Source: Chinchilla lanigera (lineage: Eukaryota; Chordata; Mammalia; Rodentia; Chinchillidae). From it: 64,000 bases of DNA. Positions 35,747 through 46,887 of the stretch are shown one piece after another. The stretch is taken from contig NW_004955465.1 in assembly GCF_000276665.1 (NCBI RefSeq), positions 7,357,428 through 7,421,427 on the forward strand, in the 5' to 3' direction. Below the pieces are notes generated by a model. The model made no database searches, had not been told where the DNA came from, and was given only the letters and a program-made list of their open reading frames with translations. The position numbers and the translations under genes are program-made. Each line of letters opens with the position of its first letter. Position 1 is the first letter of the stretch.

Positions 35747-35860
35747 CTAATTAATTAATTAATTAATTTTGACACGGGGTCTCACTATGTGATCCACTGT
35801 CCTGTGCTTGAACTCCCTGGTGATTCTCCTGCCTCAGCCTCCCAAGTACTGGGTCTCCTT
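35747..35860 (-). mobile_element. B1 SINE fragment with (TTAA)n tail
   Basis: Five to six TAAT/TTAA units (35749-35769) are followed by 'acggggtctcactatgtg' and 'tgattctcctgcctcagcct', a minus-strand B1. It is truncated after 'cccaagtactgggtc'. The tetranucleotide array is the mutated A-tail. Confidence 0.8.
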
Positions 35861-36114
35861 CAGTTACATTCTGTTCTAATTCCACTTATCACTTCAAAAA
35901 AATTTTTTCCAACATACCTCGGAAAACAGTATTTCAAGTAGGTGAGAATGCCCATTTCACATGTATACGTTTAATTTTCTACAAATGTTTCTCAGGTACT
36001 GATTTCTCCTCCCATTATGATACCCCACTGCTGTGGGGGCTTATATCAGTGAGAGGCACCACTCCAAAAGTACTTATTCATTGGTAGAATGATGCCATAA
36101 TTATGAATTCCATC
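35861..36114. other. no gene recognised
   Basis: Short unique stretch upstream of an L1 3' end. Confidence 0.35.
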
Positions 36115-36440
36115 CCAGCTGGTGTCCTTGTCATATAGCCATGTTTATAGCAGCACAACCACAGTAGCTAAATCCTAGAAGCTGCCTGTATCCCATCAAC
36201 AGATGATTGGATAGGGAAAACGTGGTGTATGAATATGGTAGATTCCCACTCAGCCATAGAGAAGGGAACATTTGTAGAAAAATGGATGCACGTTGAGTTC
36301 ATAATGCTAAGTGAAGCAAATCCCACACACAAGGTTAAATATCATGTGGTATCTTTTATATGAGAAACCCAAAGTATAAATAATTTAAAGATCAAAATAA
36401 ATGATATGAAACAGAGAGGTAGAGTAGGTGGAGATGGGAA
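36115..36440 (+). mobile_element. LINE-1 3' end (plus strand)
   Basis: 'gccatgtttatagcagcaca', 'cccatcaacagatgattgga', 'ataatgctaagtgaagcaaa' and 'tatgagaaacccaaagtata' are in the order of L1 ORF2 end and 3' UTR. It is the same family as 15643-16080, 5' truncated. Confidence 0.8.
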
Positions 36441-36455
36441 GGAGACCTATTTAGT

Positions 36456-36813
36456 TACTTTCTAGTTGCTGAGAAATAATGCACACAACTGTAAGGAGGA
36501 GAGGGATATTCTGTCTCACAGTTTGTAGATGGTTTCAGTCCCTTGTCAGCTGCCTCCAAAGCAGAGTGGCATGGCAGAGGAGCACGGTGGAGGAGAAACA
36601 GCTCAGTGCGTGTGGAAGGGAAGCAGAGAGAGATTGGGAGGAGGGAAAGCGCTTTGCCCTTCCAGCCACCCCCCACTGGCCCACTTCCTCCGACCACACT
36701 TCGTCTCCCAACATCACATTTAATATCACACTTCCATGATCCAGTCACCTCCCCAAGACCCCACCTATAAGTACATGAGAGTTTGGGGGGACATTTAGAT
36801 ATAAGCCATGACA
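36456..36813 (-). mobile_element. MaLR-like LTR (minus strand)
   Basis: In complement it ends 'tttctagttgctgagaaata' (left) and begins near tgtcatggcttatatc (right, about 36813), an LTR of about 358 bp with a TG start. Four overlapping open frames across it on both strands are LTR-derived noise. Confidence 0.65.
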
Positions 36814-37694
36814 TCTCATGTGGAATGAGACAGGAAGGAAGGAGGCATAGGGGAAGAAAAAAGGCTCAACATGTGATATATATATATGTGTGTGTACATA
36901 TTTTGAATTGCAACCACATACTAATTAAAGAAAGAGGAAAATGTACAGTAACCCTGATCTATAAGAAAGTTCACTATCTGAGTGACTGAGCATTGTCCTG
37001 CTCTTGAGCATACAGCAAGCTCTGCTGAGGTTCATGTTCAAACTTCACAAGCTAGCCATGGATGTGGGGTTTCATGTGAGGGCTGGCAGTGGTTTGGGAG
37101 CCCACTCTGGTGGCCTGAAAATTTTGGTTGCCTCTCATGCAGTCTTAAATAGAAACCACTGATTCCACATTTGAAAACAAACAAACAAACAAAAATCTCT
37201 TTGCCAGATAATGTGCCAGGAACCTGCCAGTACCGTATTTTATTTCAATTAATGCACCAAAGCATTTATCTGACTGAGTAATTGACTGATATAAATTTAC
37301 ATGTTCAAACGAATGCATATTCCAAGCCAATTTGGCATGTTCTTCATCTCTACACCCCTGAGTATTGTAGTATTTATAGAGCATTAGAAATATAGAGATC
37401 TATCAGGTTCACAGTGCATGTGTATGAGCCCAAGAGAGCATGCTATAGGACGTGTGAATATGTTGTTGTGACGTTAGTTACTAATAAAGCCAAGCCAAAG
37501 GAAGTAGAAGAGTGAAAAATCTAATACTTAGAGGTCTTTTCACATTGAATTTAAATAAAATTGTTGCTTAAGGTTTTCTTTTATGATGATAATGAAAAAA
37601 TGGCAAGGTGACAAGTGAGCCCTGGCTCTTCAGGTCCCAAGGATGGTGACAGAAGGGACTCAGCAGGCCTGCCCACTCCTATTGTTAATTAAAG
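36814..37694. other. no gene; TA/TG and AAAC simple sequence
   Basis: Contains a short (TA)n(TG)n tract at about 36877-36896 and an (AAAC)n run at 37177-37194. No gene signal; the rest is unique. Confidence 0.4.
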
Positions 37695-37900
37695 TATTTT
37701 TACGTTCTCCAGGGTGTAATGCACGTCGGGCACTGAGCCCCAGAGAGACTTGTGCAGTCTAATGATCACACATTCAAATAAACACAGTTGGGCGCCACCA
37801 GGGAGCAGAACAGATAGCTTCCCCCACCTCATTAAGGCTTGTAACACTCTGCAAATATCTGAAACGCCCTGGCTCTGTTTCTTATGAATAATAAATATTA
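37695..37900. promoter_or_regulatory. candidate regulatory element with CTCF-like site
   Basis: The core ccaccagggagc at 37795-37806, preceded by ggcg, resembles the CTCF consensus. Within 100 bp lie TAATGATCACAC, CAAATAAACAC (forkhead-like) and a CpG-containing 'gcacgtcgggcactg'. The stretch does not look like any repeat family, so it may be a retained regulatory sequence. Motif matches by eye are weak evidence. Confidence 0.35.
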
Positions 37901-38489
37901 GTCAGGCTCCTAGTTGCTCAGTGGTTGGAGGTAAGGTGGACACTTCACCCAGCTGAGACTTCCATGTGACAGGGAGTGACATTTGCAGCTCAGCGCTTTC
38001 TTTCTTGCATTCACCAAGTGGTTCTTGCCAAAACAGTTTTCCTTGGATTTGTCGTACCCCTTTCTGGACTGCACTACATTTTGTGCATCTGTCAGCACTG
38101 TTAGCAGATTTGTCTGTGTATGGAAGGTAGATTGCTTTCCAAATCTGCTTTTGCCTTGCAGGAGAGAACCTGTGTGTACTAAAATCATCTTAAGGACCTC
38201 ACTGCCTCAGAAAAACAGATCACATTCTACATGTTCAACTTCCTTCCAAACTGCTAAAGTCAACTGAGTGCTTGGAATTTCAGCTGAGAAGCAGGAGCAA
38301 TTTTATTGGAGAGGTATGTGATTTAAAAAAATCAGTGTAGGAATTAGAGAACACAAACAATGACAAGATCTTGATGTTTTGGGTTGTTTATAGATTTGGA
38401 TGCCTATTGTAGTTAGGATAACACAACACAACATAGGTTAACAAGACTTAACTTACATTTGCTTCTACACTACATTTCACAAAGTGTTA
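37901..38489. other. no gene recognised
   Basis: Overlapping 92-codon minus and 94-codon plus frames cover 37910-38267 and have no recognisable domain. Confidence 0.4.
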
Positions 38490-38745
38490 AATGCAATGTG
38501 GTTTGAATACGCAAAACACATTTAATCCTGACAATAATCTAAATGAAAGAGAAGCCCATTATTTTGCTACTTGTGTGACCTGGAACATATTACTTAGTCT
38601 GTCTGGCATTGGTTTTCCCATCTGTAAAATGGAGATGATACAGGCTGCTGCAATATCAGGGCTGTTTGAATATTCATTGAGTTACCATACTTGAAGGGCC
38701 TAGAATAGCGTACTTGGGAATTGGCAGGTAAGAGCTTGTTGATTA
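38490..38745 (+). mobile_element. MIR SINE, long copy
   Basis: 'ctacttgtgtgacctggaac', 'atattacttagtctgtctgg', 'cattggttttcccatctgta' and 'aaaatggagatgatacagg' match the MIR core closely, followed by 'attcattgagttaccatac' in the tail region. This is the best-preserved MIR in the window. Confidence 0.85.
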
Positions 38746-38755
38746 AATCAAAGGT

Positions 38756-39010
38756 ATCTACATATATGTATGTACATATAGTATATATAAAATATACATA
38801 TACTAAATTATATACAGTAATCTCCTTGTTACACTGGGTTCTGGGTTTCATTAAAATACATATATGCACATATATGTAATATATAGTACCATATAATGTA
38901 AGATGAAATATGTAGTATCTATCATATATGCATTAAAATGTATAGTTGTACATATTATAAGCACATTTAATATAAATACATTAGTTAAAATATATTTACA
39001 TATCATATAT
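38756..39010. repeat. AT-rich simple sequence
   Basis: About 250 bp dominated by ATATAC, TATATG and TACATATA units without a fixed period. Some parts are self-complementary. A degraded (TA)n/(CATA)n microsatellite is likely. Confidence 0.75.
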
Positions 39011-39055
39011 TGGGTGGGTCTCATATTGAATCATACCACACATTACACACAGATA

Positions 39056-39807
39056 CAATGATCCTTCACGTATTGCGGGAGTTACATTCCAGAGACCTTT
39101 GCAATAGGTGAAAATCTGCCAAATAGTGGTGTTATATTTTATTACTTATATATACTTGAAGGCTTTATAAACCCTTCCCACATTCCTATAAACCTTTCCT
39201 AGTCTATTAATCTTTCCCACACTCTTATAAACACTTCATATGCTCTTAAACAATTTCTACACTCTGAAACCTACATAATTTTAACAACATGTAAAATTCT
39301 ATATGGGTACTCAAAGTGAGGGGACAAGGAGAAATGCTGAACATATGGATACAGTGCAGGACAGCAAACAGACCGACTCTACAGTCACTGAGCCAGTCAG
39401 TGCCTAGGATACAGAACACAGTGCTGTGGTTGGTCACCTTCCCTTCCATCAGCCAATAGTGTGCCATGTACAATCTCACACGGGCAAGCTTGCACAAGCG
39501 GAAGTGGGTGCTGCATTTCCATTGTGCACACTATGGTATTCATCCCCTGAAGAAATACATACTGTATTTTATTTCAATTTAATATTCTTTTAATATGTTT
39601 GAATTAACACTTTTTCTATTTTTATATTGTTTTAAATTTTTAGTTGAAAGTAATTAAAATCATAAATATTATATAAATACCTATATACCACAAAATCCCT
39701 TGATATAGTGAAAACCCCTGATAAAGAATTAGGCATACTTTAAAAAAAAAAAACCATGATACAGTGAAGCCACAATAACTAAACAGCGATATAATGAGGG
39801 ACAACTG
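39056..39807 (+). mobile_element. Tigger-like (Tc1/mariner) non-autonomous DNA transposon
   Basis: Left end TA|caatgatccttcacgtattg and right end, in complement, TA|cagttgtccctcattatatc form imperfect inverted repeats with TA on both sides. At 752 bp there is no recognisable transposase; the 83-codon minus frame (39246-39497) is not a DDE domain. Strand is arbitrary. Confidence 0.65.
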
Positions 39808-40539
39808 TATAGACAAATGTATAATTCTAATGTCATCCAGAAGCCAGGGCAATAAGGGAGAGTCCTGCCTTCTGAAGGCATTTTGGCTCAGTGAGTTCCC
39901 ATAATGAAACCTTCTCAGCCTCTGGAGGACAAAGCAAGAGAGAAAGGAAAACTTCCCAAAGACAGGGTCCCACCTGTCCGCCTCCATCCCAAGCCTCTGT
40001 CGCAGTAGCAGGCCCTGATGGGACTCAAAGTCCATAATCTCACGTGAGCCCAGGGGAAGGGCTCTTGTCCTCCTTTCCTTTTTTTCCAGGTGAAGAAGCA
40101 GGTTCTACAGCTTCTGCCAAAGGATCTGCTCCCATTCGGGGCCAGTGACCATATCTGTGCTGAAAATCCTTGAGACTTCTTCACCCGCAGGTCAGCTGGT
40201 CCTCCATTCACTAAAGGGACTCCAGCCAGTGCCTGGCACCATTCCACAAGGAGTCCATGCTGTCACTTGTGGAAGAGGAAGAAGTATCCATGCTCCATGC
40301 ACTCACTGCCCCTGTTGCCAGGGGTCCCTTTGTGTGTGTGCTCATGTGTGTGTGTGTCTTTGGTAGATGTTCCTATGCCTGTTTATCTGCATGCATTTAG
40401 CTCTTTCTTGGTTAAGATTCCATGTTTAGAGGCTTCTCCCACATTTCTCTCAAGCACTTATTGGAGTCAGTAGACCATTGCTGCCTGTTCTTCTCTGTTT
40501 CCAGGAGCTCCAGCTGCCCAGCCAGTAGGTTTTGAAACA
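39808..40539. other. no gene; short TG repeat
   Basis: A (TG)n patch at about 40332-40360 lies in a GC-richer stretch (39990-40360). Several overlapping frames (131 and 110 codons minus; 73 and 68 plus) have no recognisable domain. Confidence 0.4.
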
Positions 40540-40945
40540 TTCCTCAATAAGTCTGCAGCTGTCTTTACCCTGGGTTATGATTTGTGTCTGGATGTCCTCC
40601 CAATGCCACATGCAGTCATGGGGCAGGTTTTTAGAGTTTATGATTGATTCACGGTCCAGTGCTGGAATTATGTATGTGAGTGCTACACCGGCCCTGGGGC
40701 AGGTAGCTTGTATACACTGTAAGGGAGAGAAAGAGGCTGCTTGCCAGCACTCGTCCATTTTTGCTCTTGTTGCTTTGCTATCTTCCGCCTCCATGAATGG
40801 TTGCCCTTTGGCATGTGCCACCCTGCCTTGGAGTCAGCCAAGTATGGACTGAAACCTCCACAGACTGTGAGCAAAATGAACCTTTCTTTCCTTAATTCTG
40901 GGTGTCAGGTATTTTGTCTTAGCAACGAAGGAAAAGTAACCAAGA
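40540..40945 (+). mobile_element. MaLR-like LTR (plus strand)
   Basis: 'agccaagtatggactgaaac', 'ctccacagactgtgagcaaa', 'ggtgtcaggtattttgtctt' and the end 'gtaaccaagaca' are shared with the LTR at 23399-23838. The 5' boundary is not clear. Overlapping frames of 106 and 123 codons are LTR-derived. Confidence 0.6.
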
Positions 40946-42205
40946 CACCCTGACTCTGCACAGTGGCCCAGGATTTGGTTAGAAAACATTCTGGACTCTC
41001 TCAAAGCAAACAGGAACCATGGGCACTGCTTTGCTGGGCACTATCTGACTCATCTGGAGTCTAAGAAGCAGCACCGATATTTACCTACCCAGCAGAAGAC
41101 TGCAGCCTAAACTTATGCAAAATGCAGTACCTGGTTTCCTCATAAACTTGGAGAAAGCCACCTCTTATCAATCAATGGTGGCAGAAGGAGGCTGAAATAG
41201 TTCCTTCTTAGATGCTTGGATAACTTCCTGGAGGAGAGGTTAGGAGGACAGATTTGAGTCTGTCAGCTAACTGAGACTGAGCATGTGCAGCATTTAAATG
41301 GCATTTAGAGTTAACCCTACCTGAGGTTAAGAGTTGGGCTCTCAGCAGGTAGCCTAAAGTTAAGACACACTGAGGAATCTGCATCTGCACAGATGGGACT
41401 GATCCTCAGATGGCCACCCCTCTATGTCCTCTTTATACCTCCCCCATGTTTCTCCTTCCTCTCTCTTCCCCCCTTGGGATTTAGCACAAACCACTCCTCT
41501 TCCTTTCCCCCTTCTTTCACCAGTGAATGGCACCCCACAGTCCAGCCCCCATATCTGGCATCCCTTCATTTTGTGAGCACAACTTCAGGGATTCGCTTTG
41601 TGGGGTTTTTACTTTCTTGTCAGGCATTTGATCAGCTTGCAAATCCGTGCTGACAGCACTTGGGAAAATCCCCTGGGAAACAGTCACCTCTGCACCCATT
41701 TTCTTAGGACAGATGGTGTTTTATGACAGCTTCCAGATTTACCCAGACCTTCTGAGTCTCTGGAAAGATTCAAGTAAAAGCAGAAAGCTTGTCGCAGGAG
41801 GGATAATGTCACAGGTCTGAGTTCCCTTTCAGTTTAACTGCAGATCCCGTTGATTTTCTGCCTGTTTGTGTCTCCTGAATTTCATCTATTTCTATCCCTA
41901 TGTTCTTGGGGGAAAGGGCTTCGGAAAATTCCAACGGTGTTTTTTATTTGGAGTAATTCCCTTTATCATGTTTACTGTACATTCTCACTTTGGCTGTTGG
42001 ATTTGCTGTTCTCAAGATCTGTATTGCATTTTTTTTAATTTCTAGAAAAGTTTATGGCTGTTCTCCATTTCCTCCCCCCAGATGATAATCATTCCAAAGT
42101 ATCCTCCAGGTTTCATCTTGTCTGCGCTGTCTCTCATCCTGACCATTTACTGTTCTGGGAGAATCTCCTCTTACAATATTCTGTGACAGTTTGAGAGACT
42201 GGTGT
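40946..42205. other. no gene recognised
   Basis: Unique sequence with a C/T-rich patch at about 41400-41520 that produces Pro/Leu/Ser-rich frames on the plus strand and Gly/Arg/Glu-rich ones on the minus strand. Confidence 0.4.
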
Positions 42206-42432
42206 GTCTGTTAGTCTGTTTTGTATTACTCTAACAAAGTACTTGAAGCTGAATACTTTACAAAGGAAATAGGTTTATGTAGTTCATAGTTCTGGAGGTA
42301 CAGTAACATGGTGCTGGCATCTGCTTTTCCTAAGGGCCTTGTAGTAGATCGGATCACTGGCCAGAGCCCTGAAGAACGAAGTCATATGGTGAGAGAGGAG
42401 GAAAGACAATGAAGACAGGTCAGGCTCCTTCT

Positions 42433-42505
42433 TTTCCTTCCTTCCTTCCTTCCTTCCTTCCTTCCTTCCTTCCTTCCTTCCTTCCTTCCTTCCTTTCTTT
42501 CTTTT

Positions 42506-42560
<55 letters not shown>

Positions 42561-42674
42561 CTCTCTCTCTCTCTNNNNNNNNNNNNNNNNNNNNNNNNNN
42601 NNNNNNNNNNNNNNNNNNNNNNNNNNNNNNNNNNNNNNNNNNNNNNNNNNNNNNNNNNNNNNNNNNNNNNNNNN

Positions 42675-42731
<57 letters not shown>
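42433..42731 (+). repeat. CTTC/CTTT/CT compound microsatellite with assembly gap
   Basis: Three successive arrays, (CCTT)n, (CTTT)n and (CT)n, lead into 100 N (42575-42674) and then more (CT)n. The array sits exactly where the A-tail of the adjacent minus-strand B1-dID should be, so it is most simply a SINE tail that expanded. Its true length is unknown because of the gap. The poly-Arg/Glu/Lys and poly-Ser/Leu/Phe frames here are artefacts. Confidence 0.95.
42575..42674. other. assembly gap, 100 N
   Basis: Exactly 100 N inside the CT array, the conventional length for a gap of unknown size. Confidence 0.98.
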
Positions 42732-42734
<3 letters not shown>

Positions 42735-42925
42735 TCTTTTGTGATTCTAGAGGTAGAACCCAGGTTCTTTGCACTGAGCTACACTGCCCCTGCCCAGCCC
42801 TTTTAAAAAAACATTTGGAAATGCAATCTCACTAAGCCACTAAGTTGCCTGGGCTGTGCTTGAACTTGCAGTCCTCCTGCCTCAATACCATTATAATGAG
42901 GACCAAGGTTCCAGCACACCCATCT
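42735..42925 (-). mobile_element. B1-dID composite SINE
   Basis: 'gtagaacccaggttctttgc', 'actgagctacactgcccctg' (ID half), a T/A-rich linker with aaaaaaacatttgg, then 'gcagtcctcctgcctcaata' (B1 half). Order and strand equal the other B1-dID copies. Confidence 0.75.
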
Positions 42926-42975
42926 TTGTAATATTAAACAAAATCTAAACCATAGCATCATATGACCTTGCCTCA

Positions 42976-45177
42976 TCTTTCTTAAACTGTATGTAATCCA
43001 TTCGAGGACAGACAACTGCTTTTGAAATTCTTCAATGCATGTCTTGGCCAAGCCCTTCACAGAGGATCAATCCCTTGTGAGCTGAGATCTAACAAGCACT
43101 GCCGGTTGGTGGCAAAGTTGGTGCTCCTTGCTGTGTAGACATGAGACTGGGAGGTAGAGGAAGCCAGCAAGAGGGAGACACGTACAGGAAAGTAGAGGTG
43201 AGGGTCCTGAGAGGAAGAATGAAATCTCAGTCCCTGAGGTTCCCAGTCCAGTCCAAATGGGTCCACAGATAGCTTCATCCTTATTCATGAACTTTCCCAT
43301 TAGAATCTTAAAATAGATCATCCTTTTATGTGAGTTTGTCTTTTTTCAAGCAATTTTTCCAAGAACATGTGCTTCATGATATGACACTGTTTAGTTCTAG
43401 CATCTATTCTCATGTTGGCTTGTAGAGCCCTGATGGTTAACCAACCCATGTGCTTGGCAAATAGATGGAATTTCTCATTTTCACCCTATAGCTAGACATG
43501 GTCAGATGACTGTACAAGTAAAACAAAGACATTTTATAGAACCACAGCACAATATTAAAATCAGGAAATTAACATTTATAAAATTCTAATTGACAGACCA
43601 TTTCCAATTTTGTCAACTGCCCCAGTTGTGTGCTTTACAATGACAGAACATCCAAAGTGATATATGAATGTATTCACTTTTATTTTTTAAGTCTCTCCTT
43701 GAGTCTAGAATAGTTATTCTTAAACTTTCTCTTCATTTTTATGACCTTGGCATTTTTTTAAAAATTGACATTTTTTAAAAACACTGTAGTTTGCAGTTCC
43801 GTTTTGATATATGTTGTTTCCTCACAATGACAATCAGGCCGCAATAGTGTAAAAGCAGTCTATGTTCTGTAGGTGCCTCATACAAACATACTTAGGGTAT
43901 TGATTTGCTTCATTACAGGGCTTACTCTGACTGCTTGGTTCAGGAAGTATCTGCCAGGGTTTCCCACTACATAGTTGATATTTTCCCCCTCTTATTGTCT
44001 TAGAGTTACTGTTATTGCAGGCTAGTCTGCCTTGTGTAATGGTGGACAGATAATAAGGGAAGCTTTTAAAAAAAATAGTCTGATCTGTGAGGTTCTCATG
44101 CATCACTTTGATGTGCTAGCTGAGTAGTCATTTAAAGACCATGATGAATATGTTAACTAGTCCTTTTCAGTGCTGTGTTGGTGCTAATAAAATGAGAAAG
44201 GGACCAAGAGACCCTTACCAAGAAGTTCTTTATTTTCACAAAAGTGGCTCAGTGTACAAAGTAAGTGTAACACAAATGCATAGAAATAGAAGAGAAACAA
44301 TATCAAGAGGCTGCTCCAGTAACCCTGGTGATCAAAACTACTAATATAGACTTGACTCATCTTTTCAGCTTTAGCTTTTAGCCATCAAGAACATTCTTGG
44401 TGAGTTTGCCTAGAGTACCACTGGGTGCAGATATACTTGAAAATTAATGCTACACCCATTCATGACACATTGTTTTTTAAACTCTATCCATCTTGGATCT
44501 CTGAAAGCTCTGGACCTTTTAAGACCTAAACCCCATTAGGGTGACAGAACTATATTAATCTAGCCCCTAACTCTTAAAAAATAGGTAATGCTTTTGATTA
44601 AAATGAACAGAGCTGATGCAGAATGCAGTGTCCTGAAGTTATTTTTATTTTTACAGTCTTCATCTACAGAGAAGGGAGGAAGACACACATAAGAATTATA
44701 ACACCATTTCAAATCCATCAAGGCTGGCTCCTATGGTCCAGGATGAGGTGAAGTGATGAGACACATCTGTTTAGCAGATCTCTCCCAAGCCCTGCACGGC
44801 TCAGAGCTTTTTGTAGTCTCCAGCATTTTTAGCCTGTCCAACTGTTTGAAGATGACTAGCGACTGGAAGTTCAGTGAACATGCCAATCTGCAAATTTCCT
44901 ATAGCTAACTGAGGCAAGTGCAAAGAACGTATTGCCAGAAAAAATGGGGGGTTGTAATTCATATGTAACAATAATTCAGACTAGAACAGTGACTTTTTAA
45001 GGAGCTCTTGTTTGAGAAAATGTGAATTTCCAACCATTTTGAGAATGCAGCTATCCACCACAATCACGAATTTATTTCCCTGGAATGCTCTTATGAAATC
45101 TGCATTGAATCCTGTCATTTAAGTGTATTTTTAGTAGAGAAAGTAGATGAGTTTAAATCTGTAAGTCGCTTTTTAAA
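42976..45177. other. no gene recognised
   Basis: Unique sequence of 2.2 kb. Overlapping 73- and 84-codon minus frames (43057-43321) and a 90-codon minus frame (43834-44106) have no domain or splice context. Confidence 0.4.
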
Positions 45178-45263
45178 ATTTTTTTTGGTTTGTTTTTTAC
45201 CAGCACTAGAGACTGAACCCACATGCTAGACAAGTGCTTTACCACTAAGCTACATCCCCTGGG
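45178..45263 (-). mobile_element. ID SINE, old copy
   Basis: 'taccagcactagagactgaa', 'cccacatgctagacaagtgc' and 'taccactaagctacatcccc' after a T-rich run are a minus-strand ID with many changes. Confidence 0.75.
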
Positions 45264-46887
45264 AAAAATCTGTAAATATTTCATGTTTTGTTATAAAGAC
45301 CTTCTGTACTTTAATTTTTTAAAAATTTCTCTTACATTTTATTCTAATATATAATTTTGTTTTGCTGTAGGACTTTGCATCTGAAACTTATATTAGATAT
45401 ACAAGATAAATTTAAATATTTATGTTTTTTCTTACATGTATATCCATGTCCCAACATAGTTTTGACAAATTACAGTTACATGAAAATACTTGCAGTGTAT
45501 GTAACATTTAAGTAATGACCAAGTGAAATATATAGCTACAGTTTTTAATAAGTAAAATGTAAATGACCCATAATACACAGACAATATGATATTCAGAGAA
45601 GAAATACAATTATCTAATAAAGCACATTAAATTTGTTCAACTTCATTAATGTGAAGACGAATTAAAACAATGAAGTCTGATGTTTGTAAAAATGGATATG
45701 ATTAAATATAAATTATGTATGATAATATGTTTTGATGAAACTCTGAGGAAGCCAGTCTTGTCACACACTGCTTCTGGGTATAGGAGTCAGTGCACCATCT
45801 ATCTACATGGACATTTTGGCAATCACTATTTAAGTTGCTATCACCTCATACTTTGTCTTTTCAATATCTGCCTTAGTTTCCAGGGCCAGAAACAATAGAG
45901 GTTGATTGTGTGATCTGTAAACTATCTTTACTTTTAAATACTACAATCTGAATTTTACATGAAATAGAGTAGTGGTTGGATAAGATCATTTTAGTGTTTT
46001 ACATCTAACCTGTCTAGTGGTTTTAATTGTATTAATTTCTCAAGCAGTGACTACTGGATCTGTACATTCCTCACCAGGGGCATTCTACATTCATTCTTTC
46101 TTGCATTTATGAATAGAAACTCTGTAGAAAGAAGCATAACTAACTACCTAATTTCCTGCAAAATTAAGCTTGGATTAGTTAGAATTCTCAAAGACTATTT
46201 GGCAGACAAAAATCCTTTTATACAGGGTTAGTGAGCAAGTATCGCCCAGTGCAATATTCCTTCTTATTGAAGCCCTAAAAGGAGGGTCAACCTGGTCATG
46301 AATTCTAGGTATAGTCATCTGTTTTTGAGAACTGCTGTAAGCACTGGGCTGTCTTGCATGTCGTGCGTGGACCTTAAAATATGTAACTCGGCGCTTCTAA
46401 GTACTATGAATAATGAAAACTTCAGAATTCTATCTCCAGATGGTCTTTTCTCCTGCAAAATTATTTTATCCTGAAACGTCCCAGCAGAGCACCGATGTTA
46501 CTATGTGAAACACTAGCAGGAATCAGTCATTCTGAGCTGGGCTGCAGCCAACTCAGAACAAATATTTCTTCTTTTTTTTTTAAACTCCTGCTGGATCTAC
46601 TCTCTCTGGTCCTTCAACCTGTTTTATGGAGAACAATTTTATTGAAAGCAGTGCTTTGGCTGTCTGTGATATATAATCATTAATAATGTAGTTTCACTAA
46701 CTGGAGACTTTTCTTAGAGATCAAATTTGGTTCAAACCAAAAGTACAAGTCACCTAAGTCCAGTGAAATCTAAAAATTGTGGAAATGATGGTTAATTTAT
46801 ATAGTTTGAATATATACTCAATAATGGATAAAATTGTACACATGCATATTTTCATGATCTAATAAATCTATTAGTTCTCTTAGTTTT
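45264..46887. other. no gene recognised, strongly AT-rich
   Basis: AT-rich unique sequence with small frames only (72 codons at 45680-45898, 62 at 46495-46683). No repeat is recognised. Confidence 0.4.

Larger units (their letters stand above)
42206..42975 (-). mobile_element. MaLR-like LTR split by a SINE
   Basis: 'tctgttagtctgttttgtat', 'actctaacaaagtacttgaa', 'gttctggaggtacagtaac' and 'cagagccctgaagaacgaag' are in complement the 3' part of a MaLR LTR. 'aatctaaaccatagca' at about 42944 could be its 5' end. Between them lie the expanded tail and body of a B1-dID. Confidence 0.5.

Noticed and set aside
36455..36814. 119-codon minus-strand and several plus-strand frames
   Set aside because: They lie fully inside a MaLR-like LTR and overlap in five phases.
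42382..42774. Arg/Glu-rich 130-codon and Ser/Phe-rich 111-codon frames
   Set aside because: Translated microsatellite and N placeholders.
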